The notes under the pieces were generated by a model. The model worked only from the letters and a program-made list of their open reading frames with translations. It was not told the origin of the DNA and did no database searches. The translations under genes and the position numbers were made by a program. Source: an uncultured Phocaeicola sp. (GTDB taxonomy: Bacteria > Bacteroidota > Bacteroidia > Bacteroidales > Bacteroidaceae). From it: 64,000 nt of DNA. The first letter of the stretch is position 1. Every line of letters begins with the position of its first letter. The stretch covers positions 124,001-188,000 of the forward strand of contig CANPVZ010000001.1 in NCBI GenBank assembly GCA_947581855.1, written 5' to 3'. Of this stretch, positions 26,405 to 35,073 are shown piece by piece.

Positions 26405-27589
26405 TCAGGCTCTTTTAGCCTTTTCCCACGCCCCGTTTCCTTTTCTCTTTCGTAGATAAAAGGCTCCTCTTATTACGTTTATATTCATAAATAAGAAATA
26501 ATACGGAATGTATAATATCTTATTCTTTATCTGTCTGGTAGACAGATAATAACCCCATAATCCCATTCCGTAAAACAGGATTTGCAGTAGCAGAATAATT
26601 TTATATAAGGAGTGTCTGGTATCCAGAGTTGCCAGTATCACATTCAATGGAATTAATGCGAATAAAGCGATGGGAGTAACAGACCATCTCAGTACCCGGT
26701 GCGACACATACTGAAAACTGACCGTTCCGTACCGGAACGGATTTAGTAAAGCCCTCAGTCTCCAGATCGACTGCAATCCTCCTGCGGCAATCCGTACTTT
26801 CCGTTTCTCTTCCTCTTTCATATCAGCCGATCCGCTCTCCATAGCATAAGCTGTGGAGCAATAAGCTATTTTGTATCCTCTCTGCACAATGCGCAGTGAG
26901 AGGATAAAATCATCCAGTAACGTATCCTTTTCCATCTTCTCGAACAACTCCGTCCGGATGGCAAATAACTCACCCGCTGCTCCCATAGCCGAATATAACT
27001 TTCCGTCCAGTCGTTTCAATGCCGACTCATACTTCCAATAAATTCCTTCGCCTCCCGAAGCTGCATTATCCTTCTCTTTCACAGCAATCCGTTTTTCTCC
27101 TGCCACACATCCCACCTTCTCATCCATGAAAGCCCTTACCATTTCCCTTATAGCCTCCCTGTTAATCATCGTGTTTGCGTCGGTAAATACCACAATTGGC
27201 GTTTTTACCCTTTCAATAGCCCGATTCAGCGCTGCCGTCTTTCCCTGTCGTTCCGGCTGGTATACTATTTCGGTTTCCGGATAAGCCTTCAATTTTTCGT
27301 TTGTCCCATCGTTGCTGCCGTCCGTTACCCACAACCATTTCAATTTCCCTTTCGGATAATCCAGAGCCAAAGAGTTCCTCATTTTTTCGTCCACTACCTC
27401 TTCTTCATTGTAAGCAGCCACAAGTAAGGTCACTTCCGGCAGTTCCTCGTCCGTCGGTAATGTGAAAGTCTTCTGTTTATGGAACATCTCTTTTGCTTTT
27501 ACCAATACGTAAAGTACTAATCCATATCCGATATAAGTGTAGAACACGATAAATAAGCATATCCAAAAAAGAATTTCAATTGTTTTCAT
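26405..27589 (-). CDS. Membrane glycosyltransferase family 2 (processive type)
   Basis: A 394-residue inner-membrane GT2. There is one helix at the N-terminus (about 5-30) and a group of three at about 300-380. The catalytic domain has VTLLVAAYNEEEVV, WVTDGSNDGT, the metal-binding VVFTDANT, an LLDDFILSLR acceptor-site segment and a basic C-terminal tail. This layout fits hyaluronan/cellulose-synthase-like enzymes and other sugar polymer or membrane-anchored transferases. It is the last gene of a three-gene minus-strand operon, 2 bases after the GT4 upstream. Confidence 0.85.
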   Translation of the reverse strand: MKTIEILFWICLFIVFYTYIGYGLVLYVLVKAKEMFHKQKTFTLPTDEELPEVTLLVAAYNEEEVVDEKMRNSLALDYPKGKLKWLWVTDGSNDGTNEKLKAYPETEIVYQPERQGKTAALNRAIERVKTPIVVFTDANTMINREAIREMVRAFMDEKVGCVAGEKRIAVKEKDNAASGGEGIYWKYESALKRLDGKLYSAMGAAGELFAIRTELFEKMEKDTLLDDFILSLRIVQRGYKIAYCSTAYAMESGSADMKEEEKRKVRIAAGGLQSIWRLRALLNPFRYGTVSFQYVSHRVLRWSVTPIALFALIPLNVILATLDTRHSLYKIILLLQILFYGMGLWGYYLSTRQIKNKILYIPYYFLFMNINVIRGAFYLRKRKGNGAWEKAKRA

Positions 27590-27591
27590 AT

Positions 27592-28704
27592 TTACGACAA
27601 TGATTTATAAATGTTTGTCACCTCATCCGAAACACGTTGGCTGTTAAAACGTTCCTGTACCAGTTCTAAGGCATTGCTTCCATATAGAACTACTAGTTCC
27701 GGATGATGATAATAATGTAAATAGGCTTTAGCCAACGATTCCGGTTTGCCGAAATCTACTACAAGTCCGTTGCGGTTTGCCTTAATAATCTCTTTCGTAC
27801 CGTCGGTAGGAGTTACCACCAGCGCCTTTTTCATTGCCATAGCTTCCAGCAAAGCAATAGAAAGTCCTTCCCAAAGGCTCGGCAGACAATATACATCAAT
27901 GGCATTCAGCAGATCCGGTACATCTGTACGGAATCCCGACAGATAGAAACAATCTTCCAATCCCTCTTTCCGTATATATTCGTATACCTCTTCTTTCATA
28001 TCCCCCTCGCCAACAAGTAACCCCTTTATATTCGGATTTTCTTTATGTGCCAAAGCAACACTTTTTACAAAATCCATAGGTGCTTTCTGAAGCGTCATGC
28101 GGGCAATAAATCCGATAATAAATTCCTCTTTGCCAATATGCAGTTCACTTCTGATATCTTTGAATTCTCCGTACGCATTGAAACGCTTCAGGTTGATGCC
28201 ATTCTCGATTACGTCAGCCTGTTTCAATCCGAACGCTTCTTTACCTGAAATTCGATTGCTCTCCGATACACAAATTACTTTGTTGCAATAATGGCAAATC
28301 AGTTTCTCGCTCCATGCCCGTGCTGTATAAACTAATCTCGATTGATCCTGATGGAAGCTCCATCCATGTACAGTATAAATAAACGGCAAATGCAAACCAT
28401 GTGCAATTCGGAACACATTTGAAGCTGCTCTGCTTCCGTGAGCATGTACTATTTGAATCTTTTCCGTTTCGATTACTTTTCGTATTTTCTTTTGAATCTT
28501 GAAATCGAAAGCCTTCTCCGTTTCGATCACATAACACTTGATTCCGGCAGCTTGCAAGGTGTCAATCATATGCCCCGGAGTAAAAGCCATCACCACCGGT
28601 TCCACCATTTCGCGTGAAAATCCCATTACCAAATCCAGCACATGCGACTCTCCTCCGCCAATCTGGCCTTGCCGTATCACTTCAAGCACTCTTATTGGTG
28701 TCAT
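27592..28704 (-). CDS. Glycosyltransferase family 4
   Basis: A 370-residue soluble GT-B enzyme. The acceptor half begins RVLEVIRQGQIGGGESHVLDL. The donor half has GFIARMTLQKAPMDF, LVGEGDMKEEV and the EX7E motif EGLSIALLEAMA near residue 275. Retaining transfer of a nucleotide-activated hexose is expected. It sits 4 bases after the GT2 at 28709 and 2 bases before the GT2 at 26405, so all three are one transcription unit. Donor and acceptor are not readable. Confidence 0.87.
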   Translation of the reverse strand: MTPIRVLEVIRQGQIGGGESHVLDLVMGFSREMVEPVVMAFTPGHMIDTLQAAGIKCYVIETEKAFDFKIQKKIRKVIETEKIQIVHAHGSRAASNVFRIAHGLHLPFIYTVHGWSFHQDQSRLVYTARAWSEKLICHYCNKVICVSESNRISGKEAFGLKQADVIENGINLKRFNAYGEFKDIRSELHIGKEEFIIGFIARMTLQKAPMDFVKSVALAHKENPNIKGLLVGEGDMKEEVYEYIRKEGLEDCFYLSGFRTDVPDLLNAIDVYCLPSLWEGLSIALLEAMAMKKALVVTPTDGTKEIIKANRNGLVVDFGKPESLAKAYLHYYHHPELVVLYGSNALELVQERFNSQRVSDEVTNIYKSLS

Positions 28705-28708
28705 ACGC

Positions 28709-29557
28709 TTACTTTATAAGATTAGAATCCTCATCTTTATATTCCTTCTTGGAAGTGAACAGCCTGCCCACTTTCTTTATGTTCCCTGTTACCCTGTTCT
28801 TGAAACTGTTAAAGAAAGAACCATCTGTTCCCACCGTACCATATCCCGTTACGGCGCGTGCTTTTCTCTTCCTCACAAAAGCAATTTTTCCATACGCTTT
28901 CAATCCCAAAGCCAGCGAACCGTCTTCTCCCCGGATGATGTCCGTTCGTATACCCACTTTACGTCCCAGTTCCGTATTATAAGCAAAAACCAATCCACGT
29001 ACACTTAATTCCGGTCGTTTAAAATGCTGCAAGTACAGATAGATATCCCGACTAGTTTCATATATTTTCAATCCCCAGGCCGGATGATCTTTATCCGGTA
29101 TATAGCTCCATAAAGAAGAAACACCTACTACTCCCGGTTTTTCCAGTGCGTCTACCAATGTCTCTACATATTTGGGCGGATACATAGTATCCGAATCAAT
29201 GTTGATATGATATTTCCCTTTAGCATGGTTTAGTCCGCATAATCGTGCAAATCCGCAACTATGTTGCGTTTCAGTGAAGTAGGGAACACCGGTAGCTTTG
29301 AAAATCTCCGCAGTCCGATCCTTCGAATCGTTGTCCACCCCTATAATTTCAACAGGATATTTACATTGCATTTCGCTAAGTGACCATAAACAAGCCAATA
29401 GATGCTTCTCCTCATTATATCCGATGACAGAAACCGTTACCAGCGGTTTATCGCTTTGCAACCGTGCAATCCTTTCTTTTATATTCTCCACAACCTCTTG
29501 GGATGCCTCGCTGAAAGGTTTCTCATAGACCGATAAATAAGGGGTATACCATTTCAT
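28709..29557 (-). CDS. Glycosyltransferase family 2
   Basis: A 282-residue inverting GT-A enzyme without membrane segments. It has VSVIGYNEEKHLLACLWSL, GVDNDSKDRTAE and the metal-binding DSD in INIDSDTMYPPKY. It is the first gene of the three-gene operon. A -7 box is seen 30 bases upstream (29587-29594). The C-terminus is basic (RLFTSKKEYKDEDSN), suggesting loose membrane contact. Confidence 0.85.
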   Translation of the reverse strand: MKWYTPYLSVYEKPFSEASQEVVENIKERIARLQSDKPLVTVSVIGYNEEKHLLACLWSLSEMQCKYPVEIIGVDNDSKDRTAEIFKATGVPYFTETQHSCGFARLCGLNHAKGKYHINIDSDTMYPPKYVETLVDALEKPGVVGVSSLWSYIPDKDHPAWGLKIYETSRDIYLYLQHFKRPELSVRGLVFAYNTELGRKVGIRTDIIRGEDGSLALGLKAYGKIAFVRKRKARAVTGYGTVGTDGSFFNSFKNRVTGNIKKVGRLFTSKKEYKDEDSNLIK

Positions 29558-29586
29558 GTCATTATTGTTTGGGAATAATATTTTAA

Positions 29587-29594
29587 CAAAGATA
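29587..29594 (-). promoter_or_regulatory. -7 box of the three-glycosyltransferase operon
   Basis: TATCTTTG on the minus strand, 29 bases upstream of the first gene. No clear -33 box. Confidence 0.4.
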
Positions 29595-29698
29595 CAATAA
29601 AATATGTTATCTTATCATATGAAGGAAGACTTTTATTTGTGTTTTTATTAAAAGATAAAAATACCTAGTTCAATTGTTTTCTTATATTTCTTTTTTGC

Positions 29699-30850
29699 TT
29701 AGAGATTATTTTGCAATATACTATCAAATAACTTTTGCCAAATCATTCCGATTTGTTCTATGTGTAGTCTTTTGATATTTTGGTATGCTTTTTTCCCCAT
29801 TTCTATCCGTATATCTTCATGCTCTATTAAATAGCACACTTTATTTGCTAAGTCGTGTATATTCCCATTTACGGCAAGCAATCCGTCTTCTTTATCCTGT
29901 ATAATCTCTCTTGGTCCATAATGACAGTCGAAAGCTACGGCTGGAAGCCCACAAGCCATGGCTTCCGATATAACCATACCGAATCCTTCAAAGCGGGAGC
30001 TTAGAATAAATAACGAATTCTCAATCATTTTATTTTGAATATCCGAAGTAACCGGATGCAAGACACATGAACTTTCCATATTCATTTCATGCACATAGCG
30101 AGTTATTTTTTCTCCATTATCTCCATAAATGTTCAGTTTCCAATCCGGATGTTTCTTTACAACTTCTTTCCATGCCTGAATCAGTAAATCAAATCCTTTT
30201 TGGTAGCAAAATCTCCCCACGGCAATAGCTGTTTTTGTTTGACAGTTAGAAGGTGTTTCCGAATAAAAAGAAAGCGGATTGGGTATTGCTTGTACATTAT
30301 CCAGCTCTGTCCATTCAGCTTTATCCCGTTCCGTCAGTACTATAAATTTGTCTAACTTTTTTAATGAACGTATTAGTTGCCTATTCCATATTTGTTGAAT
30401 TAGTTTCTTGATGACTCCCGCAGTCTTATCTTGGTTTAGATTTCTGAACTCTTTGCGGTTCATGTGCATTTCACCTATTTTTTTACTCCCGTCTTTTATG
30501 TTACAAAGAAAATTAATTTCTCTTCGGAGAGTGGAAATAGTAATGTCCGGTTTCAATTCCATCAGACAGTGTGCTAACTTCTTTTTATATCCGTGTATGT
30601 GTTTTATATACAAGTACATCCTTTTCCATAAAGGTTGACACCATAATTCCTCGAAATTTTCGTCTAATTGAATAAGGTGTACTTTGGGAGATAATGGGAA
30701 AAAAGGCTTTTTCTCTTTTGCGTCAGTCATTATAATGTATACTTCATACCCCAATTGTTCCGCAAAGAAGTTTGCTTTGTTGGTAACGACTCTTTCCATA
30801 CCTCCGTGGATGTGAAGAGAAGGAATGCAGTAAGCTATTTTTCTACTCAT
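29699..30850 (-). CDS. Glycosyltransferase family 4 (tandem-family member)
   Basis: A 383-residue GT-B enzyme, first-listed member of a group of related GT4 genes in this cluster. The shared N-terminus is MSRKIAYCIPSLHIHGGMER and the shared donor-site segment is EGFGMVISEAMACGLP (EX7E) followed by AFDCHYGPREII. Its end, YLIEHEDIRIEMGKKAY, recurs nearly unchanged in the genes at 35074, 36223, 37371 and 39358. It lies 4 bases after the GT32 gene. Confidence 0.87.
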   Translation of the reverse strand: MSRKIAYCIPSLHIHGGMERVVTNKANFFAEQLGYEVYIIMTDAKEKKPFFPLSPKVHLIQLDENFEELWCQPLWKRMYLYIKHIHGYKKKLAHCLMELKPDITISTLRREINFLCNIKDGSKKIGEMHMNRKEFRNLNQDKTAGVIKKLIQQIWNRQLIRSLKKLDKFIVLTERDKAEWTELDNVQAIPNPLSFYSETPSNCQTKTAIAVGRFCYQKGFDLLIQAWKEVVKKHPDWKLNIYGDNGEKITRYVHEMNMESSCVLHPVTSDIQNKMIENSLFILSSRFEGFGMVISEAMACGLPAVAFDCHYGPREIIQDKEDGLLAVNGNIHDLANKVCYLIEHEDIRIEMGKKAYQNIKRLHIEQIGMIWQKLFDSILQNNL

Positions 30851-30854
30851 AAGG

Positions 30855-31613
30855 CTATTTGAACTTTTTAGGGAATAATATACATTCCACTTTGCGTACT
30901 AGGTTATAACCAAATATTCTGATTAACAAACTTCTGGTTCGGTAGTAAAGTTTAGCTTTAGGTGAGAACCATGAATTTTGGTAATGATGAATTGTATAAG
31001 TGTTCGGAGTTATTAGTACTTCTCTGGAATCAAATACTTTAGGCGAAAAAAACTCATCCGGCATTACGATAATTTCTTTATTGAAATCTAATTTTTCAAT
31101 ATCTCTTAGTTTCATATTTGTTAGATATCGGATAGGCATTTTCTTTTGAATCTCATCTACCATAATTTCGGGTAATTTTCGGATGTCCATATTTCCATCT
31201 TGTTTAATAAAGGGACGCTCCGTATAGTAATCTAAACAATACTTCACCCACTTTACTCCTTTTTCTACGCCTAATATGGCAGCTTCAATAGTCCCTGCTT
31301 TTTCTGTTCCCATAAAGTAGGGAAGGTGAAGTAAATCATCAAAGTTTTTCAATACTTCTACATCCGAATCCAAATAGATTCCCCCGTAGTGATACAAAGC
31401 ATAAAATCGTATGTAATCGGCGGCAAAGGCATATTTCTTGTTTTCGAAAGCTTGTTTCACCCACAAGCACTCATCTAAATTAAAACGCTTTGTATCCCAT
31501 ATCATAATCTCATAATCGGGAAGAAACTTCTTCCAAGAAGCAATGCATTTGGCTATTTTAGGAGGATAAGGATCTCCACTTAACCAACACAAATGTAAAA
31601 TTTTGGGTATCAT
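30855..31613 (-). CDS. GT32-type glycosyltransferase with DXD motif
   Basis: A 252-residue protein of the capsular polysaccharide GT32 group. It opens MIPKILHLCWLSGDPYPPKI, followed by AFAADYIRFYALYHYGGIYL and the DSD metal site in YLDSDVEVL. The frame is open to 31658, but those first 15 residues come from the leftover 3' end of another gene. The remnant stop TGA (31610-31612) overlaps the ATG at 31611-31613 as ATGA, which fixes the start. It transfers a sugar, often galactose or mannose, to a growing repeat unit. Confidence 0.85.
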   Translation of the reverse strand: MIPKILHLCWLSGDPYPPKIAKCIASWKKFLPDYEIMIWDTKRFNLDECLWVKQAFENKKYAFAADYIRFYALYHYGGIYLDSDVEVLKNFDDLLHLPYFMGTEKAGTIEAAILGVEKGVKWVKYCLDYYTERPFIKQDGNMDIRKLPEIMVDEIQKKMPIRYLTNMKLRDIEKLDFNKEIIVMPDEFFSPKVFDSREVLITPNTYTIHHYQNSWFSPKAKLYYRTRSLLIRIFGYNLVRKVECILFPKKFK

Positions 31614-31975
31614 AGATTCTTTATTTGATTTATTACTTTTTTCATTTGTTCTTTCCACGAAAGATGTTGTATACTGTTACGAAAAGATATTGATTTTCTT
31701 TGTAAAATTAATAATTTAATTTATTATAGCTATATTGTTTTTTTGTAAATATTTTTTATAAAAGTCTTATTCCATAAAGCCTCAAAGTTGATATCTAAAT
31801 TAATAATATGTATTTTGGGCGATAAGGGATAATACGGCTGGTTCCCTTTTCCGTCAGTAAGTATTATATAGATGTCATAGCCTAAAACATCTGCCAAATA
31901 GTTGGCTTTTACTGTTAATACTCTTTCGATGCCTCCAGGTATGTATAGAGAGGGGGTACAATATGCTATTTTCAT
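31610..31975 (-). pseudogene. Glycosyltransferase recombination scar (two joined gene remnants)
   Basis: Two remnants lie end to end. Bases 31730-31975 encode 81 residues equal to the N-terminus of the local GT4 family (MKIAYCTPSLYIPGGIERVL, then LSPKIHIINLDINFEALW) and then stop. Bases 31610-31720 match the 3' end of the GT gene at 32976-34151: RNSIQHLSWKEQMKKVI is kept exactly, but about 14 bases just upstream are missing and the frame is broken. The pair looks like the product of a deletion joining two glycosyltransferase genes. Confidence 0.75.
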
Positions 31976-31996
31976 AACTTGACTTTAATTTTATAT

Positions 31997-33010
31997 TTAT
32001 CTTTTTCCCATCAAAATAGGAAAATATTTTCTTGTTATTAAAATAATCGGATATAGTAAAAAAGTGATAAATAAAGTAAGTCCTATCGATTCCAATAAAT
32101 TGTATCCGATTTCTCCTTCTATCCCCCAAAACTTTTTCAATACAAAATTGATTGTTCCGATAAACATCCAATGAAATCCGAATATAATAATATTTCCAAT
32201 GGAAATAATATATATGATTTGGTTGGAAAATGAGTTTAATAATCTACAGCAGGAGATAACAAATAAGGATCCTGATAACCCCACTAAATAATATGCGATC
32301 ATTTGTGTAAATGTTCGATATGGATCTCCATCATAAGGTATGGCTATAAACCATATCCCTATACATGAAAGAGCTATTAGGAGATAAATTATTTTACTGT
32401 ATCGTTCAAATAGATATATTTTTCTTATCATTATTCCTATAAAAAAGAATGGCATAAGCTTCATGCAACTTTGTAGTGTAAATGTTGTACTTATGAGTTG
32501 ATGGTTTAGATATAAGCTTGTCCCTATTGTTAATATGGAAACTCCGATAAGTAGATATGTTTTGTGTTTCTGGTGTGATATTATTTCCGTTATCATTCTT
32601 GTAAGAAATAAAGCTATTAGAAACCATGTTACCCCATTTACGGCACTTGATATAGTACTATTGTGTTGTCCTAATAAGATTCCTAATATAGGTTTTATGA
32701 TAGCTGCGTTAAATGTGGATACATCAAATCCTTTGAAAATATTCATTATATACCAATAGGGATAAAACAATATATTGAAGAGTAGATATGGGATTAGCAG
32801 TGTATAGATACATTTCTGAAAACAGGTTTTTAGTGACTCTGATGGTTTGTATAAATATCCGGATATAATAAAAAAAAGGGGCATGTGGAAAGAACAAATA
32901 AAAGCTTTATTCTCATTTTCCCACATAGGAAGATGCCCAAAAATTACAAACATGATTGCTATACTTTTGAGCCAATCAATCCATACCACTCTTTGAACTG
33001 TATTTTTCAT
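31997..33010 (-). CDS. Acyltransferase family 3 membrane protein
   Basis: A 337-residue integral membrane O-acyltransferase with about ten helices. The conserved N-terminus RVVWIDWLKSIAIMFVIFGH supplies the histidine typical of the family. SFHMPLFFIISGYLYKP follows, with the second characteristic His. It probably acetylates or succinylates a sugar of the polysaccharide made by the surrounding genes. Its start overlaps the 3' end of the GT gene at 32976 by 35 bases, so translation is coupled. Confidence 0.85.
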   Translation of the reverse strand: MKNTVQRVVWIDWLKSIAIMFVIFGHLPMWENENKAFICSFHMPLFFIISGYLYKPSESLKTCFQKCIYTLLIPYLLFNILFYPYWYIMNIFKGFDVSTFNAAIIKPILGILLGQHNSTISSAVNGVTWFLIALFLTRMITEIISHQKHKTYLLIGVSILTIGTSLYLNHQLISTTFTLQSCMKLMPFFFIGIMIRKIYLFERYSKIIYLLIALSCIGIWFIAIPYDGDPYRTFTQMIAYYLVGLSGSLFVISCCRLLNSFSNQIIYIISIGNIIIFGFHWMFIGTINFVLKKFWGIEGEIGYNLLESIGLTLFITFLLYPIILITRKYFPILMGKR

Positions 33011-34151
33011 TATAATTGTAGACTTTTTTTATTACTTTTTTCATTTGTTCCTTCCACGAAAGATGTTGTATACTGTTACGAATTTCTATGGGCAAGATAT
33101 TGATTTTTTTTATAAAATCAATAATTTCTTGTATATTTATGGGGGTTTCGTCTGCAGGAGCTTTAATAATATAGGGCTTATCATTAAAATCTTCATCATT
33201 TTCCGAAAAGATAAAAGGAATACCTCTTGCGGCATATTCCCGATTTTTTAATGTTTTAATCGTTGTAATACCGCTTCGGTGACGGGCGAGGCTACCCACA
33301 GCAAAATCACATCGGTTGAAATACTCATTTAATTCTTCCCCAAATTGATGTCCGTGAAAAAGAACGTATGGTTCTATATGATATTTTTCTATCAATTCAT
33401 GAAATCCCGGCGCATGTAGGGAATTGTACATTTCAGATGGTCCGATGCCGCCGATGATATGGAAATACACATTAACTTCATGTGGATGTGAATAATATTC
33501 TCCCATTCCATGAATTAACCGGTCGAACCCATGCCAATAATGAACCTCTGCCACTCCTATAAGATGAAATTCTTTCGGAGAATTGTTTGAAGGATACTTT
33601 AATGGAATGGAATCAAAGTCTACACCGTTAGATATACGAATAGTTTTCTGCCCGAATATAAATAAATCATTGGTAAAAGTAACTATCCGGTCTGTTTGTC
33701 TTGCTAATTGGCGTCGGAATAATTTATCAATCTCCAATTCCAATCTTTCTTTTGTTGAAAAGCCTACATATTCCTGATCATAAGGATAAGTCGGAATTTC
33801 AATGACGGATTTTATATTTGCATTCTTTAAAGAGCGAAAGAAACGGATGGTAAAAGGGTTGGCATTATGGAATGAACGAACATATACAAAATCAATGTGC
33901 GTAGCTTTGGCATATTGTACGATAGATTTATAGCAAATACGTTTTTTGAAAGAAGCGAATCTTCCATTACCAAAATCTTCTAAAATCTTGTCGTCTATAT
34001 AGCGGATGCGGTGTCCTCGTTTATCAATGCTATATGTGCATACATGCACTTCGTGCCCATTTTCTTGTAATCCTTTTATTTGATAGTGAATCTTTTTGCT
34101 TATTCCGCTATGCTCAGAGAATCCGTGAAATATGAGGAATAGTATTTTCAT
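32976..34151 (-). CDS. Glycosyltransferase, GT4-like
   Basis: A 391-residue GT-B type protein, more distant from the other GT4s here. It begins MKILFLIFHGFSEHSGISKK, with FVYVRSFH and IEIPTYPYD in the acceptor half. The donor half reads GVAEVHYWHGFDRLI, GIGPSEMYN and LKNREYAARGIPFIF in place of a clear EX7E. Its last 30 codons are duplicated in the scar at 31610-31720. A -7 box candidate (TAACTTTG) is on the minus strand at 34182-34189. Confidence 0.72.
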   Translation of the reverse strand: MKILFLIFHGFSEHSGISKKIHYQIKGLQENGHEVHVCTYSIDKRGHRIRYIDDKILEDFGNGRFASFKKRICYKSIVQYAKATHIDFVYVRSFHNANPFTIRFFRSLKNANIKSVIEIPTYPYDQEYVGFSTKERLELEIDKLFRRQLARQTDRIVTFTNDLFIFGQKTIRISNGVDFDSIPLKYPSNNSPKEFHLIGVAEVHYWHGFDRLIHGMGEYYSHPHEVNVYFHIIGGIGPSEMYNSLHAPGFHELIEKYHIEPYVLFHGHQFGEELNEYFNRCDFAVGSLARHRSGITTIKTLKNREYAARGIPFIFSENDEDFNDKPYIIKAPADETPINIQEIIDFIKKINILPIEIRNSIQHLSWKEQMKKVIKKVYNYNEKYSSKSGMD

Positions 34152-34181
34152 TGTTTCTTTTTCGATATAATAGAATTCTTA

Positions 34182-34189
34182 CAAAGTTA
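34182..34189 (-). promoter_or_regulatory. -7 box upstream of the GT4-like/acyltransferase/GT32 unit
   Basis: TAACTTTG on the minus strand, 31 bases upstream of the start codon at 34151. No -33 box is evident. Confidence 0.35.
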
Positions 34190-34270
34190 ATTTTATTTTT
34201 ATATTTTGATGTGGTTTTTAAAAGATTTTTTGTTCTTTTGTATGCTCATTCTATTTGTGTATAATAAAAA

Positions 34271-35068
34271 ATGTATATGAAAGTATATATGTTTATTTTT
34301 ATAGGATTAATTTTTGTCGCTTTAGTAGGGTATGGAGTTTATGCTTCAAAACTAGAGAATAAGACCATTGAGAAAGTGGTTGGAATTTCGACAATTATGA
34401 CAGGTATTGCTTCAATTGTAGTGGGTGGTGTTTCTTTATATGTTATGGTTTCTCAAAAATCAACTCAGGAGCTTCTTCTTCAAATTCAAAAAAACGAGCA
34501 TCAACCGACGTTTGCAGTTAACTATCATTTAATAAAAGATGAGAATTCAGGAACTTATAATAGTGAAGAATTTAAAATAGAAAACATTGGGGAGAGAATG
34601 AAAGCATTAACTCAACTTCAAGTTAGGTCATTTATAAAGGTTGATTACAGCCATTTTGACAAGAATATATATTTTACTACTTACATTCCTTTATCATATT
34701 ATTTCAATGCAACTGTTCGTACCGGCAATTTGCAAGGGGTGATTTTGTATTCTGTTGGTTCAGAATATCTAAAAAATAATTTAAAAGTGTCCAATTTATA
34801 TATGGAGGCTGTAGAATATTCTAAAGAACATGAAAAGGAGCATGTAGATATATCGAGAATTGATTTGATAAAAATCGCTTATATTGATATATATAATGAT
34901 GAAAACGTCCAATATATGAATAAGAATCAACCAATTGACGAAACTTTTTACAATCAAGTGATGAAGGTCTCACAGAGTAATTTTTCTCATTTATCGTATA
35001 ATTTGGATGAATTAAACATGAATTTGTTATGGACGGATTGTGAACAATTAAAAAATATAAGGCAATAA
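34271..35068 (+). CDS. Two-helix membrane protein of unknown function
   Basis: I do not recognise this 265-residue protein. The N-terminus has two hydrophobic helices (about 5-25 and 42-62) separated by a short basic/acidic loop (YASKLENKTIEKVVG). A short coiled segment follows (STQELLLQIQKNEHQP) and then a soluble beta-rich domain of about 180 residues. This is the layout of many small bacterial membrane-anchored accessory proteins. It is very AT-rich, runs on the plus strand inside a minus-strand cluster, and ends 5 bases from the 3' end of a broken glycosyltransferase. It may be a recent arrival. The ATG at 34277 is an equal start candidate. Confidence 0.6.
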   Translation: MYMKVYMFIFIGLIFVALVGYGVYASKLENKTIEKVVGISTIMTGIASIVVGGVSLYVMVSQKSTQELLLQIQKNEHQPTFAVNYHLIKDENSGTYNSEEFKIENIGERMKALTQLQVRSFIKVDYSHFDKNIYFTTYIPLSYYFNATVRTGNLQGVILYSVGSEYLKNNLKVSNLYMEAVEYSKEHEKEHVDISRIDLIKIAYIDIYNDENVQYMNKNQPIDETFYNQVMKVSQSNFSHLSYNLDELNMNLLWTDCEQLKNIRQ

Positions 35069-35073
35069 TAATA

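Noticed and set aside
31614..31658. N-terminal extension of the GT32 protein (MERTNEKSNKSNKES)
   Set aside because: These codons are an out-of-frame reading of a glycosyltransferase 3' remnant; the real start is the ATG overlapping that remnant's stop.
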